A stretch of DNA of 64,000 nt from Nonomuraea endophytica (lineage in GTDB: Bacteria > Actinomycetota > Actinomycetes > Streptosporangiales > Streptosporangiaceae): the NCBI RefSeq assembly GCF_014203235.1, contig NZ_JACHIN010000027.1:1-64000 (forward strand), read 5' to 3'. Each line of letters opens with the position of its first letter. Position 1 is the stretch's first letter. The translations under genes and the position numbers were made by a program. The notes under the pieces are model-generated. The model made no database searches and was not told where the DNA came from. It saw nothing but the letters and a program-made list of their open reading frames with translations. Shown here in pieces: positions 17,419 through 26,065 of this stretch.

Positions 17419-18218
17419 ACAACCTGCACCGCGAGCTCGCCCCGATCTCCGACGCCGCCTGGGCGCAGATCGAGGAGGAGGTGGCCCGCACGTTCAAGCG
17501 CAACCTCGCCGGCCGCCGCGTGGTCGACACCCACGGACCGACCGGCGCCGGAAGCTCGGCCGTCGGCACCGGCCACGTCACCGGGATCCAGCCGCCGGGC
17601 GACAGCGTCGAGGCCCGTCAGCGGGGGGTGGCGGCGCTGGTGGAGTTGCGCCGGCCGTTCGAGCTGAGCCGGGAGGCGATCGACGACGTCGAGCGCGGCT
17701 CCGGCGACTCCGACTGGCAGCCCGCCAAGGACGCCGCGACCGCCCTCGCCATCGCCGAGGACCGCGCGATCTTCCAGGGGTACGGCGCCGCCGGCATCAC
17801 CGGCATCGTCCCGGCCAGCTCGCACCGCCCGATCCCGCTGCCCACCGAGTTCACCGGCTACCCGGAGGCGATCGCCCAGGCGCTCAGCGCCCTGCGGGTG
17901 GCCGGCGTGGACGGGCCGTACACGGTGCTGCTGGGTCCGGAGGCGTACACGGGCGTCACCGAGACCAGCGACCACGGCTACCCGGTGCGCTCGCACATCG
18001 AGCGGATGGTGGACGGCGACATCATCTGGGCGCCCGCGCTGGCCGGCGCGCTGGTGCTGACCACCCGCGGCGGCGACTACGACCTGCACCTGGGCGAGGA
18101 CCTGTCGATCGGCTACCTGTCGCACACCGCCGACACGGTGCGGCTCTACCTGCAGGAGTCGTTCACGTTCCTGCCGTTCACGAGCGAGGCGGCGGTCCCG
18201 CTCGCCCGGCAGGCGTAG
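17415..18218 (+). CDS. Family 1 encapsulin shell protein (linocin-M18-like)
   Basis: 267 residues, standard for T=1 encapsulins. The N-terminal MNNLHRELAPISDAAW and AGRRVVDTHGP are family hallmarks, and the HK97-type fold continues through GYPVRSHIERMVDGDI and DLSIGYLSHTADTVRLY. Sixty copies usually assemble into a shell of about 24 nm. The ATG overlaps the DyP stop (ATGA), which ensures coupled translation of cargo and shell. The stop abuts the convergent TetR gene with no gap. Confidence 0.95.
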   Translation: MNNLHRELAPISDAAWAQIEEEVARTFKRNLAGRRVVDTHGPTGAGSSAVGTGHVTGIQPPGDSVEARQRGVAALVELRRPFELSREAIDDVERGSGDSDWQPAKDAATALAIAEDRAIFQGYGAAGITGIVPASSHRPIPLPTEFTGYPEAIAQALSALRVAGVDGPYTVLLGPEAYTGVTETSDHGYPVRSHIERMVDGDIIWAPALAGALVLTTRGGDYDLHLGEDLSIGYLSHTADTVRLYLQESFTFLPFTSEAAVPLARQA

Positions 18219-18851
18219 TCATCTCCCGTAGGCGGCCAGGAAGACGCGCACGCCCTCGTCGGCGTAGTGGTTCAGCTCCTTCTCGTCGTAGAGCGCCGCC
18301 TCGACCGGCAGGGACATCGCCCTGTTCAGCGGGATCGACAGCACCAGCCAGTTGAAGTGCTGGGCGGCCAGCAGCGGGTCCGGCACGTCGAGCAGCCCGC
18401 GCCGCCCGAGCGCCTCGAACCACCCGGCGAACAGCGCGCTCGACCGCACCGGCCCGTTCTCGTACCAGGCCCGCGCCAGGTCGGGGAAGCGGTCCGCCTC
18501 GCCGATGAGGACGCGGCGCATGCGCAGTAGGTGCGGCTGCATGACCACGGCCAGGTGCATGCGGGCGTACTCCCGCAGGTCGCGCTCCAGGTCGTCGGTG
18601 CCGGGCATGGCGGCTTCGAGCGGGTGCACCTCGACCTCGATCTGTGAGATGTCGAGGGTGATCAGCTCGGTGAACAGCCGCTGCTTGTCGGCGAAGTGCT
18701 TGTAGACGGTCTGCTTGGAGACCTCGGCCATCGCGGCGATCTCGTCCATGCTGGTGCCCGCGTAGCCGTTGCGCAGGAAGAGGGTGCGCGCGGCGTCGAC
18801 GATCGCGCGGTGCTTCCTGGCGGTGCGTCCGTCCTGCTGGGGGTTCTCCAT
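18219..18851 (-). CDS. TetR-family repressor
   Basis: 210 residues from the ATG at 18851. The HTH is standard (SMDEIAAMAEVSKQTVYKHFADKQRLF), shown here in pieces: SMDEIAAMAEVSK, then QTVYKHFADK. The C-terminal domain resembles the TetR_C AefR-like group. It is divergent from an alpha/beta hydrolase across a 74-bp region holding two nearly identical palindromes, so it most likely represses itself and that hydrolase. Further upstream extension of the frame is antisense to the hydrolase and was rejected. Confidence 0.9.
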   Translation of the reverse strand: MENPQQDGRTARKHRAIVDAARTLFLRNGYAGTSMDEIAAMAEVSKQTVYKHFADKQRLFTELITLDISQIEVEVHPLEAAMPGTDDLERDLREYARMHLAVVMQPHLLRMRRVLIGEADRFPDLARAWYENGPVRSSALFAGWFEALGRRGLLDVPDPLLAAQHFNWLVLSIPLNRAMSLPVEAALYDEKELNHYADEGVRVFLAAYGR

Positions 18852-18860
18852 GAAGAAATG

Positions 18861-18907
18861 GTACTGGACTGTCCAGTACTCAAGCGAGTACTGTACCGTC
18901 CAGTACT
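18861..18907. promoter_or_regulatory. Two TetR operators
   Basis: The first palindrome is 18861-18879: GTACTGGAC and GTCCAGTAC around a single T. The second is 18887-18907: AGTACTGTAC pairs with GTCCAGTACT with one mismatch. They share the GTCCAGTAC half-site and fill the gap between the TetR gene and the hydrolase gene, so both promoters should be covered when the repressor binds. Confidence 0.8.
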
Positions 18908-18925
18908 GAGACTGGGGAGATGAAC

Positions 18926-19729
18926 ATGACCACCTTGAAGACCCCCGACGGCACGCTGCACTACGAGGTGCGCGGCCAGGGCCCGCTCGTCGTCCTGTTC
19001 GGCGCGCCGATGGACGCCGGGGCGTTCGCGCCGCCGGCCGACCTGCTGGCCGCCGACCACACCGTGCTGACCACCGACCCGCGCGGCATCCACCGCAGCG
19101 TGCTCGACGACCCCGGGCGCGACTCCACGCCCGCCCTGCGCGCCGCCGACCTCGCCGTGCTGCTCGCCGAGGTCGACGCGGGTCCCGCTGTGGTGTTCGG
19201 CAGCAGCGGCGGCGCCGTGAGCGTGCTCGCCCTCGCCCAGGCCCACCCCGAGCGGGTACGCGCGGTGATCGCGCACGAGCCGCCCCACTACACCCAGCTA
19301 CCGGATCGGGAGAAGCTCGACGCCCGGATGGAGGACATGGTCGCCGCCTACGCCGCCGGCGACACCGCGACCGCCTGGGCGATCTTCTTCGAGAACGCCG
19401 ACATCCACCTGCCGGAGGGCGCCCTGGAGCACATGTTCCCCGCCGAACCCGACCCCCAGTACGTCGCCGACGAGCGCTACTCCTTCCTGCACATGATGCG
19501 CGGCACCGTCCGCTGGGAGCCCGACGTCGCCGCGCTGCGCGACGGACCGGTGCGCGTGCTGGTCGGGCTGGGCGAGGACTCCACCGGCCAGCTCTGCGAC
19601 CGCTCGTCCAGGGCGCTGGCCGCCTCGATCGGCACCGAGCCCACGATGTTCCCCGGCGGGCACGTCGCCTGGACGGAGGACGCGGAGGGCTTCGCCGTAC
19701 GGCTGCGCGAGGTCCTGCGGGAGCTCTGA
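18926..19729 (+). CDS. Alpha/beta hydrolase
   Basis: 267 residues. The nucleophile elbow is GSSGG (VVFGSSGGAVSVLA), and a late HVAWTEDAEGFA segment supplies the catalytic histidine. The oxyanion strand reads LVVLFGAPMDAG, with Ala-Pro replacing the usual His-Gly. It is a cytosolic esterase or lactonase of unknown substrate. Of two in-frame ATGs, 18926 is favoured because the GGGGAGA ribosome site is only correctly spaced for it. TetR control is likely. Confidence 0.82.
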   Translation: MTTLKTPDGTLHYEVRGQGPLVVLFGAPMDAGAFAPPADLLAADHTVLTTDPRGIHRSVLDDPGRDSTPALRAADLAVLLAEVDAGPAVVFGSSGGAVSVLALAQAHPERVRAVIAHEPPHYTQLPDREKLDARMEDMVAAYAAGDTATAWAIFFENADIHLPEGALEHMFPAEPDPQYVADERYSFLHMMRGTVRWEPDVAALRDGPVRVLVGLGEDSTGQLCDRSSRALAASIGTEPTMFPGGHVAWTEDAEGFAVRLREVLREL

Positions 19730-19827
19730 CTTCCGCGCGGTTACGACGGGCGGAAAAGATTCGGTAAGAGTGATCCGGCACAGTTACCTCATCAACCAAG
19801 GAACAACCCCGAAAGAGGACGCCGGAC

Positions 19828-20370
19828 ATGCGTAAGCTCATCGAATCCACCTTCATGACCATCGACGGAGTCATCAGCTCGCCCGAGAAGTGGAGCTCCC
19901 CCTACTGGGACGAGAGCTACGAGGGATACGCCCGCGACCTGCTGTTCGGCGCCGACACCCTGCTGCTCGGCCGGGAGACCTACGAGGGCTTCGCCGAGGT
20001 CTGGCCGATGATGGAGTCCAGCCAGGGCGAGTACGCCGTGCGGATGAACGCCCTGCCCAAGTACGTGGCCTCCAGGACCCTGAAGGAGACCAAGTGGAAC
20101 GCCACCCTCATCGAGGGCGACGTGGCCGAGACGGTCGCCAAGCTGAAGCAGGAGCCCGGCCAGAGCATCCTGAAGTACGGCACCGGCGAGCTCGACCGCA
20201 CGCTGCTGGAGCACAAGCTGGTGGACGAGTACCACCTCTGGCTCATGCCGGTCATCGGCGGTGAGGGCACGCGGGTGTTCGACGGCCTGGACATCACCCA
20301 CCTGGACTTCGTGAAGTCGACGCCGCTCAGCTCGGGCGTCCAGGTGCTCGTCTACAAGCCCAAGGCGTAG
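19828..20370 (+). CDS. Dihydrofolate-reductase-family protein (RibD C-terminal domain)
   Basis: 180 residues, paralogue of the protein at 6885-7481. Shared landmarks are STFMTIDGVI, TLLLGRETYEGFAEVWPMM, LPKYVASRTL, LKYGTGELDRTLL and MPVIGGEGTRVFDG. It should be a cytosolic NADPH-dependent reductase of unknown substrate. The ATG is preceded by AAAGAGGA. It stands alone, 98 bp after the hydrolase gene and 69 bp before an orphan histidine kinase. Confidence 0.87.
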   Translation: MRKLIESTFMTIDGVISSPEKWSSPYWDESYEGYARDLLFGADTLLLGRETYEGFAEVWPMMESSQGEYAVRMNALPKYVASRTLKETKWNATLIEGDVAETVAKLKQEPGQSILKYGTGELDRTLLEHKLVDEYHLWLMPVIGGEGTRVFDGLDITHLDFVKSTPLSSGVQVLVYKPKA

Positions 20371-20439
20371 CAAGCCGCTTGGGCGAATACGGCAGCGTTG
20401 CTGGCTTTGCCCCGAACCGGTCGCGGCAACGACCTCCCC

Positions 20440-21777
20440 ATGAAGGTCATGCCGCGCTCCGTTCGGGGCCGGGTGACGCTGGCCGCCACGCTCGCGGCCG
20501 CGATCGCGCTGGGCGTCGCCGCGGCCGTCATCGCCACGACCATCCCCCGGGCGCTCGAAGCCCAGCTCGCCTCCCGGGTGAACCAGGCCGTGCAGGCACA
20601 GGCCGCCGACGCCCGCCGCGGCGACCTGCCCGCCGAGCTGTCCACCCCGCCCGGCATCGACCTCCTGCAGGTCATCGCCGCCGACGGGACCGTGCTCGGC
20701 ACCTCGACGCAGGCCGGCGACCAGAACCGGTTCAGCGCCCTGCCCACCCCTGCGGCGGAAAGCATCACCACCACCTACGGCCGGCCGGACCTGCCCGGGG
20801 CGAGCGAGGAGTACTACATCGCCGCCCTGCGCACCACCACCCCCAACGGCCAGATCACCGTGTACGGCGCCGAGGACGTCTCCGCCACCCGGCAGGCGGT
20901 CCGCCTGCTCTACTTCACGCTCGCGGTCGCGCTGCCCGCGCTGTTGTTCATGGTGGGCCTGGCCGCCTGGACCGCGGTCGGCCAGGCGCTGCGCCCGGTG
21001 AAGCGGATCCGCACCCAGCTCGCCACCATCACCGCCGGTGACCTGGGGCAGCGGGTGACGGTGCCGGGGACGGGCGACGAGATCGCCGCCCTGGCCACCG
21101 CCACCAACGACACCCTCGGCCGCCTCGAACGCTCCACCGAGACCCAGCGCCACTTCGTCAGCGACGCCTCGCACGAGCTGCGCAGCCCGATCACCGCGCT
21201 GCGCACCCAGCTGGAGCTGGCCGTCGCCTATCCGCAGGACACCGACTGGCCCGAGGTGGGCGCCCGTTCGCTCGAAGCGGTCGACCGGCTGTCGGGGATC
21301 ATCGACGAGCTGCTGCTGATGGCCAGGCTGGACGCGGGAGCCGTACCGGACAGAAGGCGGGTGGACCTCGGCGAGCTGGCGCGCGGACAGGCGGCCCGGC
21401 GGGAGGGTGTCCACGCGGAGGTGGCGGACGGCGCCTTCGTGGACGGCTCCCCCATCCAGCTCGACCGGCTGCTGACGAACCTGCTCGACAACGCCGAGCG
21501 GCACGCCCGCTCGCGCGTCGACCTGTCGGTGGCCGTGGCCGGCGGCGAGGTGGTGCTGACCGTCACCGACGACGGCAACGGCATCGCCCCGCAGGACCGG
21601 GCGCGGGTCTTCGAGCGCTTCACCCGGCTGCGCGAGGGACGCGAGCGCGACCAGGGCGGCAGCGGGCTCGGGCTGGCGCTGTCACGACAGATCGCCGCCG
21701 TCCACGGGGGCAACCTGACCATCACCGACCACGGGCCTGGCGCGCAGTTCCGCGCCGTGTTCCCGCCGGCGCCGTAA
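20440..21777 (+). CDS. Sensor histidine kinase, no adjacent response regulator
   Basis: 445 residues from the ATG at 20440 (the frame opens at 20398). Order: N-terminal membrane helix (about 11-34), an extracytoplasmic domain of roughly 115 residues, a second helix (about 150-175), a HAMP segment, the HisKA box FVSDASHELRSPITALR with the phospho-acceptor His, then HATPase boxes N (LLDNAERHA), G1 (VTDDGNGIAP), F (ERFTRL) and G2 (GGSGLGLAL). These kinases normally follow an OmpR-type regulator gene. None is visible here, so the partner is elsewhere or was lost. Confidence 0.9.
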   Translation: MKVMPRSVRGRVTLAATLAAAIALGVAAAVIATTIPRALEAQLASRVNQAVQAQAADARRGDLPAELSTPPGIDLLQVIAADGTVLGTSTQAGDQNRFSALPTPAAESITTTYGRPDLPGASEEYYIAALRTTTPNGQITVYGAEDVSATRQAVRLLYFTLAVALPALLFMVGLAAWTAVGQALRPVKRIRTQLATITAGDLGQRVTVPGTGDEIAALATATNDTLGRLERSTETQRHFVSDASHELRSPITALRTQLELAVAYPQDTDWPEVGARSLEAVDRLSGIIDELLLMARLDAGAVPDRRRVDLGELARGQAARREGVHAEVADGAFVDGSPIQLDRLLTNLLDNAERHARSRVDLSVAVAGGEVVLTVTDDGNGIAPQDRARVFERFTRLREGRERDQGGSGLGLALSRQIAAVHGGNLTITDHGPGAQFRAVFPPAP

Positions 21778-21781
21778 AGGC

Positions 21782-22333
21782 TCAGTCGTCCAGGCCGCGG
21801 GCGCTGAGGGCCTCGCCGAGCGCGTCGGCGTGCCGCAGCGCACCCACCACCAGGGGTACGGCGAAGGCCCGCACGCTCCACGAGACCCCGCGCGCCCGCT
21901 GCGCCTCCCTGACCCGGCGCGCGAGGTCGGTGAGCAGGGGCACGCTGCGCAGGGTGAGCGTGAGCATGAGCGAGACCCGGAACGGGTCCACCCGCACCAG
22001 CCGCAGCGGCGCGAGCCCGCGCTCCAGGGCGGCGAGCATCACCGAGGCGGGCGTGGTGAGCGTGACCAGCCCGGCCAGCGCGACCATGAGCACCACGCGC
22101 ATGGTCGTGACCGTCGCGGCGGGCAGGTCCGCCAGCAGGAGCTGCGTGACGAACAGCGCGAGCGCGAACCAGCGCACCGGCCGGATCTGCCCCCACGCCG
22201 CCGCCGGGCGCACCCGGGCCACCGCGTACAAGGCGAGGACGACGGCGGCCGCGCCGGCCAGCGCCGCCGGGGTCTGGAGCAGGACCAGCACCGTGCATCC
22301 GGCGGCCAGTCCGAGCAGCTTGAGACCGGTCAC
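21782..22333 (-). CDS. bioN: ECF transporter T component for biotin (BioN)
   Basis: 183 residues, mostly hydrophobic, of the EcfT/CbiQ family. The Ala-Arg signature motifs that couple to the ATPases are visible as ALRHADALGEALSARG near the C-terminus. It shares a four-base overlap (ATGA) with the ATPase gene and lies at the end of a bioY-ligase-thiolase-bioM-bioN operon. Together BioM, BioN and BioY import biotin at nanomolar levels across the cytoplasmic membrane. Confidence 0.88.
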   Translation of the reverse strand: MTGLKLLGLAAGCTVLVLLQTPAALAGAAAVVLALYAVARVRPAAAWGQIRPVRWFALALFVTQLLLADLPAATVTTMRVVLMVALAGLVTLTTPASVMLAALERGLAPLRLVRVDPFRVSLMLTLTLRSVPLLTDLARRVREAQRARGVSWSVRAFAVPLVVGALRHADALGEALSARGLDD

Positions 22334-23004
22334 GCCATCAGGTCCCGGTAGTGGCCGAGCGCGGGCTCCGGCGGGCCGTCGGCGACGAGCTTGCCCTGGT
22401 CGAGCACGAGCACCCGGTCGAAGTCGGCCAGCAGCGCGAGGTCGTGGCTGACGACCACGAGCTGCTGGGGCAGGTCACGCAGGATGCGCGCCACCTGGCG
22501 GGAGTTGCGCAGGTCGAGCAGGGTGGTGGGCTCGTCCATGACCAGGATGTCGGGTTCGAGGACCAGCACGGAGCAGAGGGCGAGCAGTTGCTTCTGGCCG
22601 CCGGACAGCTGGTGCGCGGGGTGGTCGGCGTGGGCGGCCAGGCCGTAGCGCGACAACACCTCCTCCACCAGCGCGGCCACCTCGGCCTTGGGCAGGCCCC
22701 TGCGGCGCAGGGAGAAGGCCACGTCCTCGGCCACCGTCGGCATCACGATCTGCGCGTCGGGGTCGGTGAACAGGAATCCGACCCGGCGTCTGATCTTGGC
22801 GGCTTCGCGGCGGGTGTCCATGCCCAGGACGCGGACGGTGCCGGTGGTGGGGAGGGCCAGGCCGTTCAGGAGGCGGGCGAAGGTGCTCTTGCCGGAGCCG
22901 TTGGCGCCGGCCACGCCGATCCGCCGCTCGGGCAGGGTCAGCGTCAGTCCGTCCAGGACGTCGCGCTCGGCCAGCCGTACCCCGACGCCGGTCAGCTCGA
23001 TCAT
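22330..23004 (-). CDS. bioM: ECF transporter ATPase for biotin (BioM)
   Basis: 224 residues, a complete small ABC ATPase: Walker A GANGSGKSTF, Q-loop FTDPDAQI, ABC signature LSGGQKQLLAL, Walker B DILVMDEPTTLLDL and a VVVSHD switch histidine. It powers biotin uptake with BioN and BioY. It follows the thiolase gene directly: the ATG lies one base beyond the thiolase stop region, indicating a tight operon. Confidence 0.92.
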   Translation of the reverse strand: MIELTGVGVRLAERDVLDGLTLTLPERRIGVAGANGSGKSTFARLLNGLALPTTGTVRVLGMDTRREAAKIRRRVGFLFTDPDAQIVMPTVAEDVAFSLRRRGLPKAEVAALVEEVLSRYGLAAHADHPAHQLSGGQKQLLALCSVLVLEPDILVMDEPTTLLDLRNSRQVARILRDLPQQLVVVSHDLALLADFDRVLVLDQGKLVADGPPEPALGHYRDLMA

Positions 23005-24126
23005 CTACACCACCTCGAACAACGCCGCGACCCCGAGACCACCGCCGACCGCGGCCGTCGCCAGCCCCAGCGTGCCACGCGGCGCGCCCGCGCCGACCAG
23101 CCGGTGGAACAGCCGGGTGACCACGACCGCGCCGCTGGCCCCCCACGGATGGCCGAGGGCGAGGGCGCCGCCGTCCGCGCAGACCCGCGTGCGATCGGCG
23201 CCCAGGGGGTCGAGGCCGAGCGCGTCGGTCACCGCGAGCACCTGCGCGGCGAACGCCTCCACGATCTCCACCGCCGCCACCTGCCCGAGCTCGGCCCCGG
23301 CCCGGCGCAGCACCCGCCGTACGGCCGGCACCGGCCCCCAGCCGGGCAGCTCCGGGTCGCATCCCACGACGGAACCGGCGACCAGCCGCAGACCCGGCAG
23401 CCCCAGCCGCTCGTCCGCCACGGCCACCGCCGCCGCGCCGTCGCTGATCGGCGAGGAGTTGCCCGCGGTGACCGTGCCGCCGGGCACGAACGCCGCAGGC
23501 AGCCTGGCCAGCGACCGCTCCCGCAGGACCCGCGGCCGCTCGTCGGTCTCCCGCTCGCCGACCGCGACGATCTCCCGCGCGAAGTCACCGGCCAGCGCCT
23601 TGGCGTGGCTGTCGATCGCGTAGGCGTCCTGCCGCTCGCGGCTGACGCCGCGGGCGCGGGCCAGCGCCTCGGCCGCCGGTCCCATGTCGGGGTCCGGGTG
23701 CCCGTCCGGGGTGAAGGGCGCCCGCTCGTACGGCTCCGCCGCCCCCCGGCGGGTGCGCAGCGGCGCGGTCGAGGCGCTCTCGGCCCCACCGGCGATCACG
23801 AACTCCGCCTCACCCGCGCTCACCGCCTGCCCGGCCAGCAGGATCGCGGCCAGGCCGCTGCCGCACTGCCGGTCGACGGTCAGGCCGGGCACCTCGTGCC
23901 CGAACCCGGCGGCCAGCGCCGAGACGCGGGCCAGGTTGCCGCCGGGGCCCATGCAGTTGCCGAGCACCACGTCGTCCACGTCCGGTTGCCCGCCGCCCGC
24001 CTTGCGCACGTCGGCGAGGACCGCCGCGAGCACCGGGGCGGCGAGCCGGTCGGCGGTGATGTTCTTGAAGGCGTGCCCCGCCGTGCCGATCGGAGTACGC
24101 CGGGCGGCCACCACCACCGGCCTCAC
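23005..24126 (-). CDS. Thiolase-like enzyme lacking the second catalytic cysteine
   Basis: 373 residues from the GTG at 24126. The acylation cysteine is in VDRQCGSGLAA and the catalytic histidine in ALGHPWGASGA. The C-terminal motif, normally CxGGG with the base cysteine, reads ATAAVGGGLG here, so that cysteine is alanine. Acyl transfer may remain but classical thiolysis or condensation should be impaired. The gene overlaps the upstream ligase by four bases and precedes bioM, so a role linked to biotin or its pimelate precursor is inferred from context only. Confidence 0.85.
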   Translation of the reverse strand: MRPVVVAARRTPIGTAGHAFKNITADRLAAPVLAAVLADVRKAGGGQPDVDDVVLGNCMGPGGNLARVSALAAGFGHEVPGLTVDRQCGSGLAAILLAGQAVSAGEAEFVIAGGAESASTAPLRTRRGAAEPYERAPFTPDGHPDPDMGPAAEALARARGVSRERQDAYAIDSHAKALAGDFAREIVAVGERETDERPRVLRERSLARLPAAFVPGGTVTAGNSSPISDGAAAVAVADERLGLPGLRLVAGSVVGCDPELPGWGPVPAVRRVLRRAGAELGQVAAVEIVEAFAAQVLAVTDALGLDPLGADRTRVCADGGALALGHPWGASGAVVVTRLFHRLVGAGAPRGTLGLATAAVGGGLGVAALFEVV

Positions 24127-25346
24127 CCCAGCCTCCGGAACCCGGTCAGCGTCTCGGCGATCAGCGCCCTGGCCGGCTTGCCGGTGGGGGTGCGGGGCAG
24201 GGTGTCGGCCGTGTACCAGCGTCTCGGCCGTTGCACCCGGTCCAGTCCGGCGCGGGCCGCCGCTTCCAGGTCGGCCCGCCGTACCGGACCCTCGACCACC
24301 GCGCACACGAGCGCGCCCAGGTCGGGGTGCGGCGCGCCCACGACCACCGCGTCGGCCACGCCCGGCACCCGCCGCAGCACCGCCTCGACGTCCTCGGGCA
24401 CGACGGTCGCGCCGCCGGTCTGGATCGCGCCGTCGCCTCTGCCGCGCACCCGCAGAACCCCGCCCGGCAGGTACGGCTCCGCCAGGTCGCCGACCGTCGC
24501 CCAGCCCGCGGCGTCCCGGCGCAGGGGGCCAGGGGCGCCCGCCAGGTAGCCGTCGGCCAGCCAGGGCGAGCGCACCCACACCTCGCCCGCCCTGACCTCG
24601 ATCTCCACCTCGGGGAAGGCGCGCATGCCGGTGCCGTCGGCGTCGGCGGCGACGAAGGAGAGCTCGCTCGACCCGTAGTAGGACAGCACTCGGAGGCCTC
24701 CGGCTTGGGCGCGTTCGCGGGCGGCGGGGTCGAGCGCGGCGCCGCCGACGAGGGCCACGCGCAGGGCTGCGGGCTTGGGCAGGACCTGCGGGAGCTGGTG
24801 GGGCACCAGGTGGACGGCGGTGGCCGCGTCCAGGTGCTCCAGGGACCACCGGCCGGGGACGATCGCGGTCGCGCCAGTGCCCAGGGCGTGGGCGGCGGCG
24901 AAGGCGTAAAGGGAGGTGACGAGCGGGCCGGGGATCAGCACCACGTCATCTCTGCCGATGCCGGACAGGCGGTCGAGGTGCCGGAAGGAGTCGGTCCAGG
25001 AGGCCCGCGAACGGACCACCGCACGCGGCCGGCCGGTGCTGCCGGAGGTGAAACAGGCCCACCCGCCCTCGGCCAGAGGAGCGGGTGGGATGTCCGCCAG
25101 CAGGCGGGCGGCGCGCTCGTCGCAGACCAGCGGCGTGATCCCGGCCAGGTCGGCGGCGAGCGCCTGGGTGAGGGCGGCCACCGGGTCCTTCACGCTGATC
25201 ACGGCCGGACCGGCGGCGGCGCGCACGTCGCGCGCCTTGATCCGCTCGGCCAGCTCCGCGTAGGTGACCTCCTCCTCAGGGCCGACGAGCGCGATCCTGT
25301 CGGGGTCGCGCGCGGCGTGCTCCAGGACGTGTGCCGCTACCGCCAC
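24123..25346 (-). CDS. AMP-forming acyl-CoA ligase, short (MenE-like size)
   Basis: 407 residues from the GTG at 25346, which overlaps the bioY stop. Adenylation motifs are present: CFTSGSTGRPRAVV (A3), LSYYGSSELSF (A5), RGRGDGAIQTGG (A8) and the C-terminal catalytic lysine in RTPTGKPAR (A10). It is about 100 residues shorter than usual fatty-acyl-CoA ligases, mainly in the N-terminal subdomain. It probably activates a carboxylate to a CoA thioester for the following thiolase-like enzyme. Biotin-pathway membership is a context inference. Confidence 0.87.
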   Translation of the reverse strand: MAVAAHVLEHAARDPDRIALVGPEEEVTYAELAERIKARDVRAAAGPAVISVKDPVAALTQALAADLAGITPLVCDERAARLLADIPPAPLAEGGWACFTSGSTGRPRAVVRSRASWTDSFRHLDRLSGIGRDDVVLIPGPLVTSLYAFAAAHALGTGATAIVPGRWSLEHLDAATAVHLVPHQLPQVLPKPAALRVALVGGAALDPAARERAQAGGLRVLSYYGSSELSFVAADADGTGMRAFPEVEIEVRAGEVWVRSPWLADGYLAGAPGPLRRDAAGWATVGDLAEPYLPGGVLRVRGRGDGAIQTGGATVVPEDVEAVLRRVPGVADAVVVGAPHPDLGALVCAVVEGPVRRADLEAAARAGLDRVQRPRRWYTADTLPRTPTGKPARALIAETLTGFRRLG

Positions 25347-25912
25347 GTGTGCCGCTCCTGCCACGTGGCCGGCACGGCGTCGGGGTAGGCCCGCTGCACG
25401 CCCCTCGCGACGAGGGCGGCGAGCACCGCCTTGATCAGGTCGCCGGGCAGGAACACCGCGCTGAGCAGCATCGTCTTCCCGAGGGGGATGCCGGTGACCA
25501 GCGCCTGCACGGGGATGCCGCACAGGTAGATCACCCCGATGCCGCCCGCGACGCAGGCCAGCAGCAGCCGGACGATGCCCGGGTTGCGCCCGCCGCGTTG
25601 CACGATCCAGCCGGTGAGGGCGGCGCCGGGGATCCAGCCGATCAGATAGCCGGCCGAGGCGGCGGCGAACACCCCCAGCCCGCCCCGTCCGCCCGCCAGC
25701 AGCGGCAGGCCGACCGCGACGAGCACGAGCAGCACGACGACCGCCAGCGCCGCCCGCCAGGTGCCCAAGATGGCACCGGCGAGCATGACGCCGAACGTCT
25801 GCAGGGTGATCGGCACGGCGTTGCCGAAAACGTTGAGCGTGCCCGGTAGTCCGAGCACGGCGATGAGCGCGGCGAACACGCTCACCCTCGCCAGGTCTCC
25901 CGCGTTCTTCAT
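25337..25912 (-). CDS. bioY: Biotin-binding S component of ECF transporter (BioY)
   Basis: 191 residues with six hydrophobic segments. Typical BioY features are GNAVPITLQTFGVMLAGAILG, GLPLLAGGRGGLGVF and SAGYLIGWIPGA in order, followed by the LPGDLIKAVLAALV region. It binds biotin in the membrane and docks on BioM/BioN. It heads a five-gene operon. The upstream 150 bp contain no clear TGAAC-N3-GTTCA type BioQ site. Confidence 0.92.
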   Translation of the reverse strand: MKNAGDLARVSVFAALIAVLGLPGTLNVFGNAVPITLQTFGVMLAGAILGTWRAALAVVVLLVLVAVGLPLLAGGRGGLGVFAAASAGYLIGWIPGAALTGWIVQRGGRNPGIVRLLLACVAGGIGVIYLCGIPVQALVTGIPLGKTMLLSAVFLPGDLIKAVLAALVARGVQRAYPDAVPATWQERHTWR

Positions 25913-26065
25913 GGCATCGATCCCACATCACATTCCGGCGATCCAGGTATGGAGGTATACGACAAGATCCACCCCAAGGAACCGGCGGGGTCGTCGTGGC
26001 GCGCCACCCCGACTCTAGAAGAAGCCGGTCAATGCCCTAACCGCACTCCTACCCCTAATGACCCA

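Noticed and set aside
18218..18219. Pseudogene reading of the encapsulin/TetR junction (zero-gap convergent ends)
   Set aside because: Both genes are full length with normal C-termini, so the tight junction is just compact packing.
22351..24549. 732-codon plus-strand open frame
   Set aside because: It lies antisense to the BioM, thiolase and ligase genes, whose motifs are intact; high GC suppresses stops on the opposite strand.
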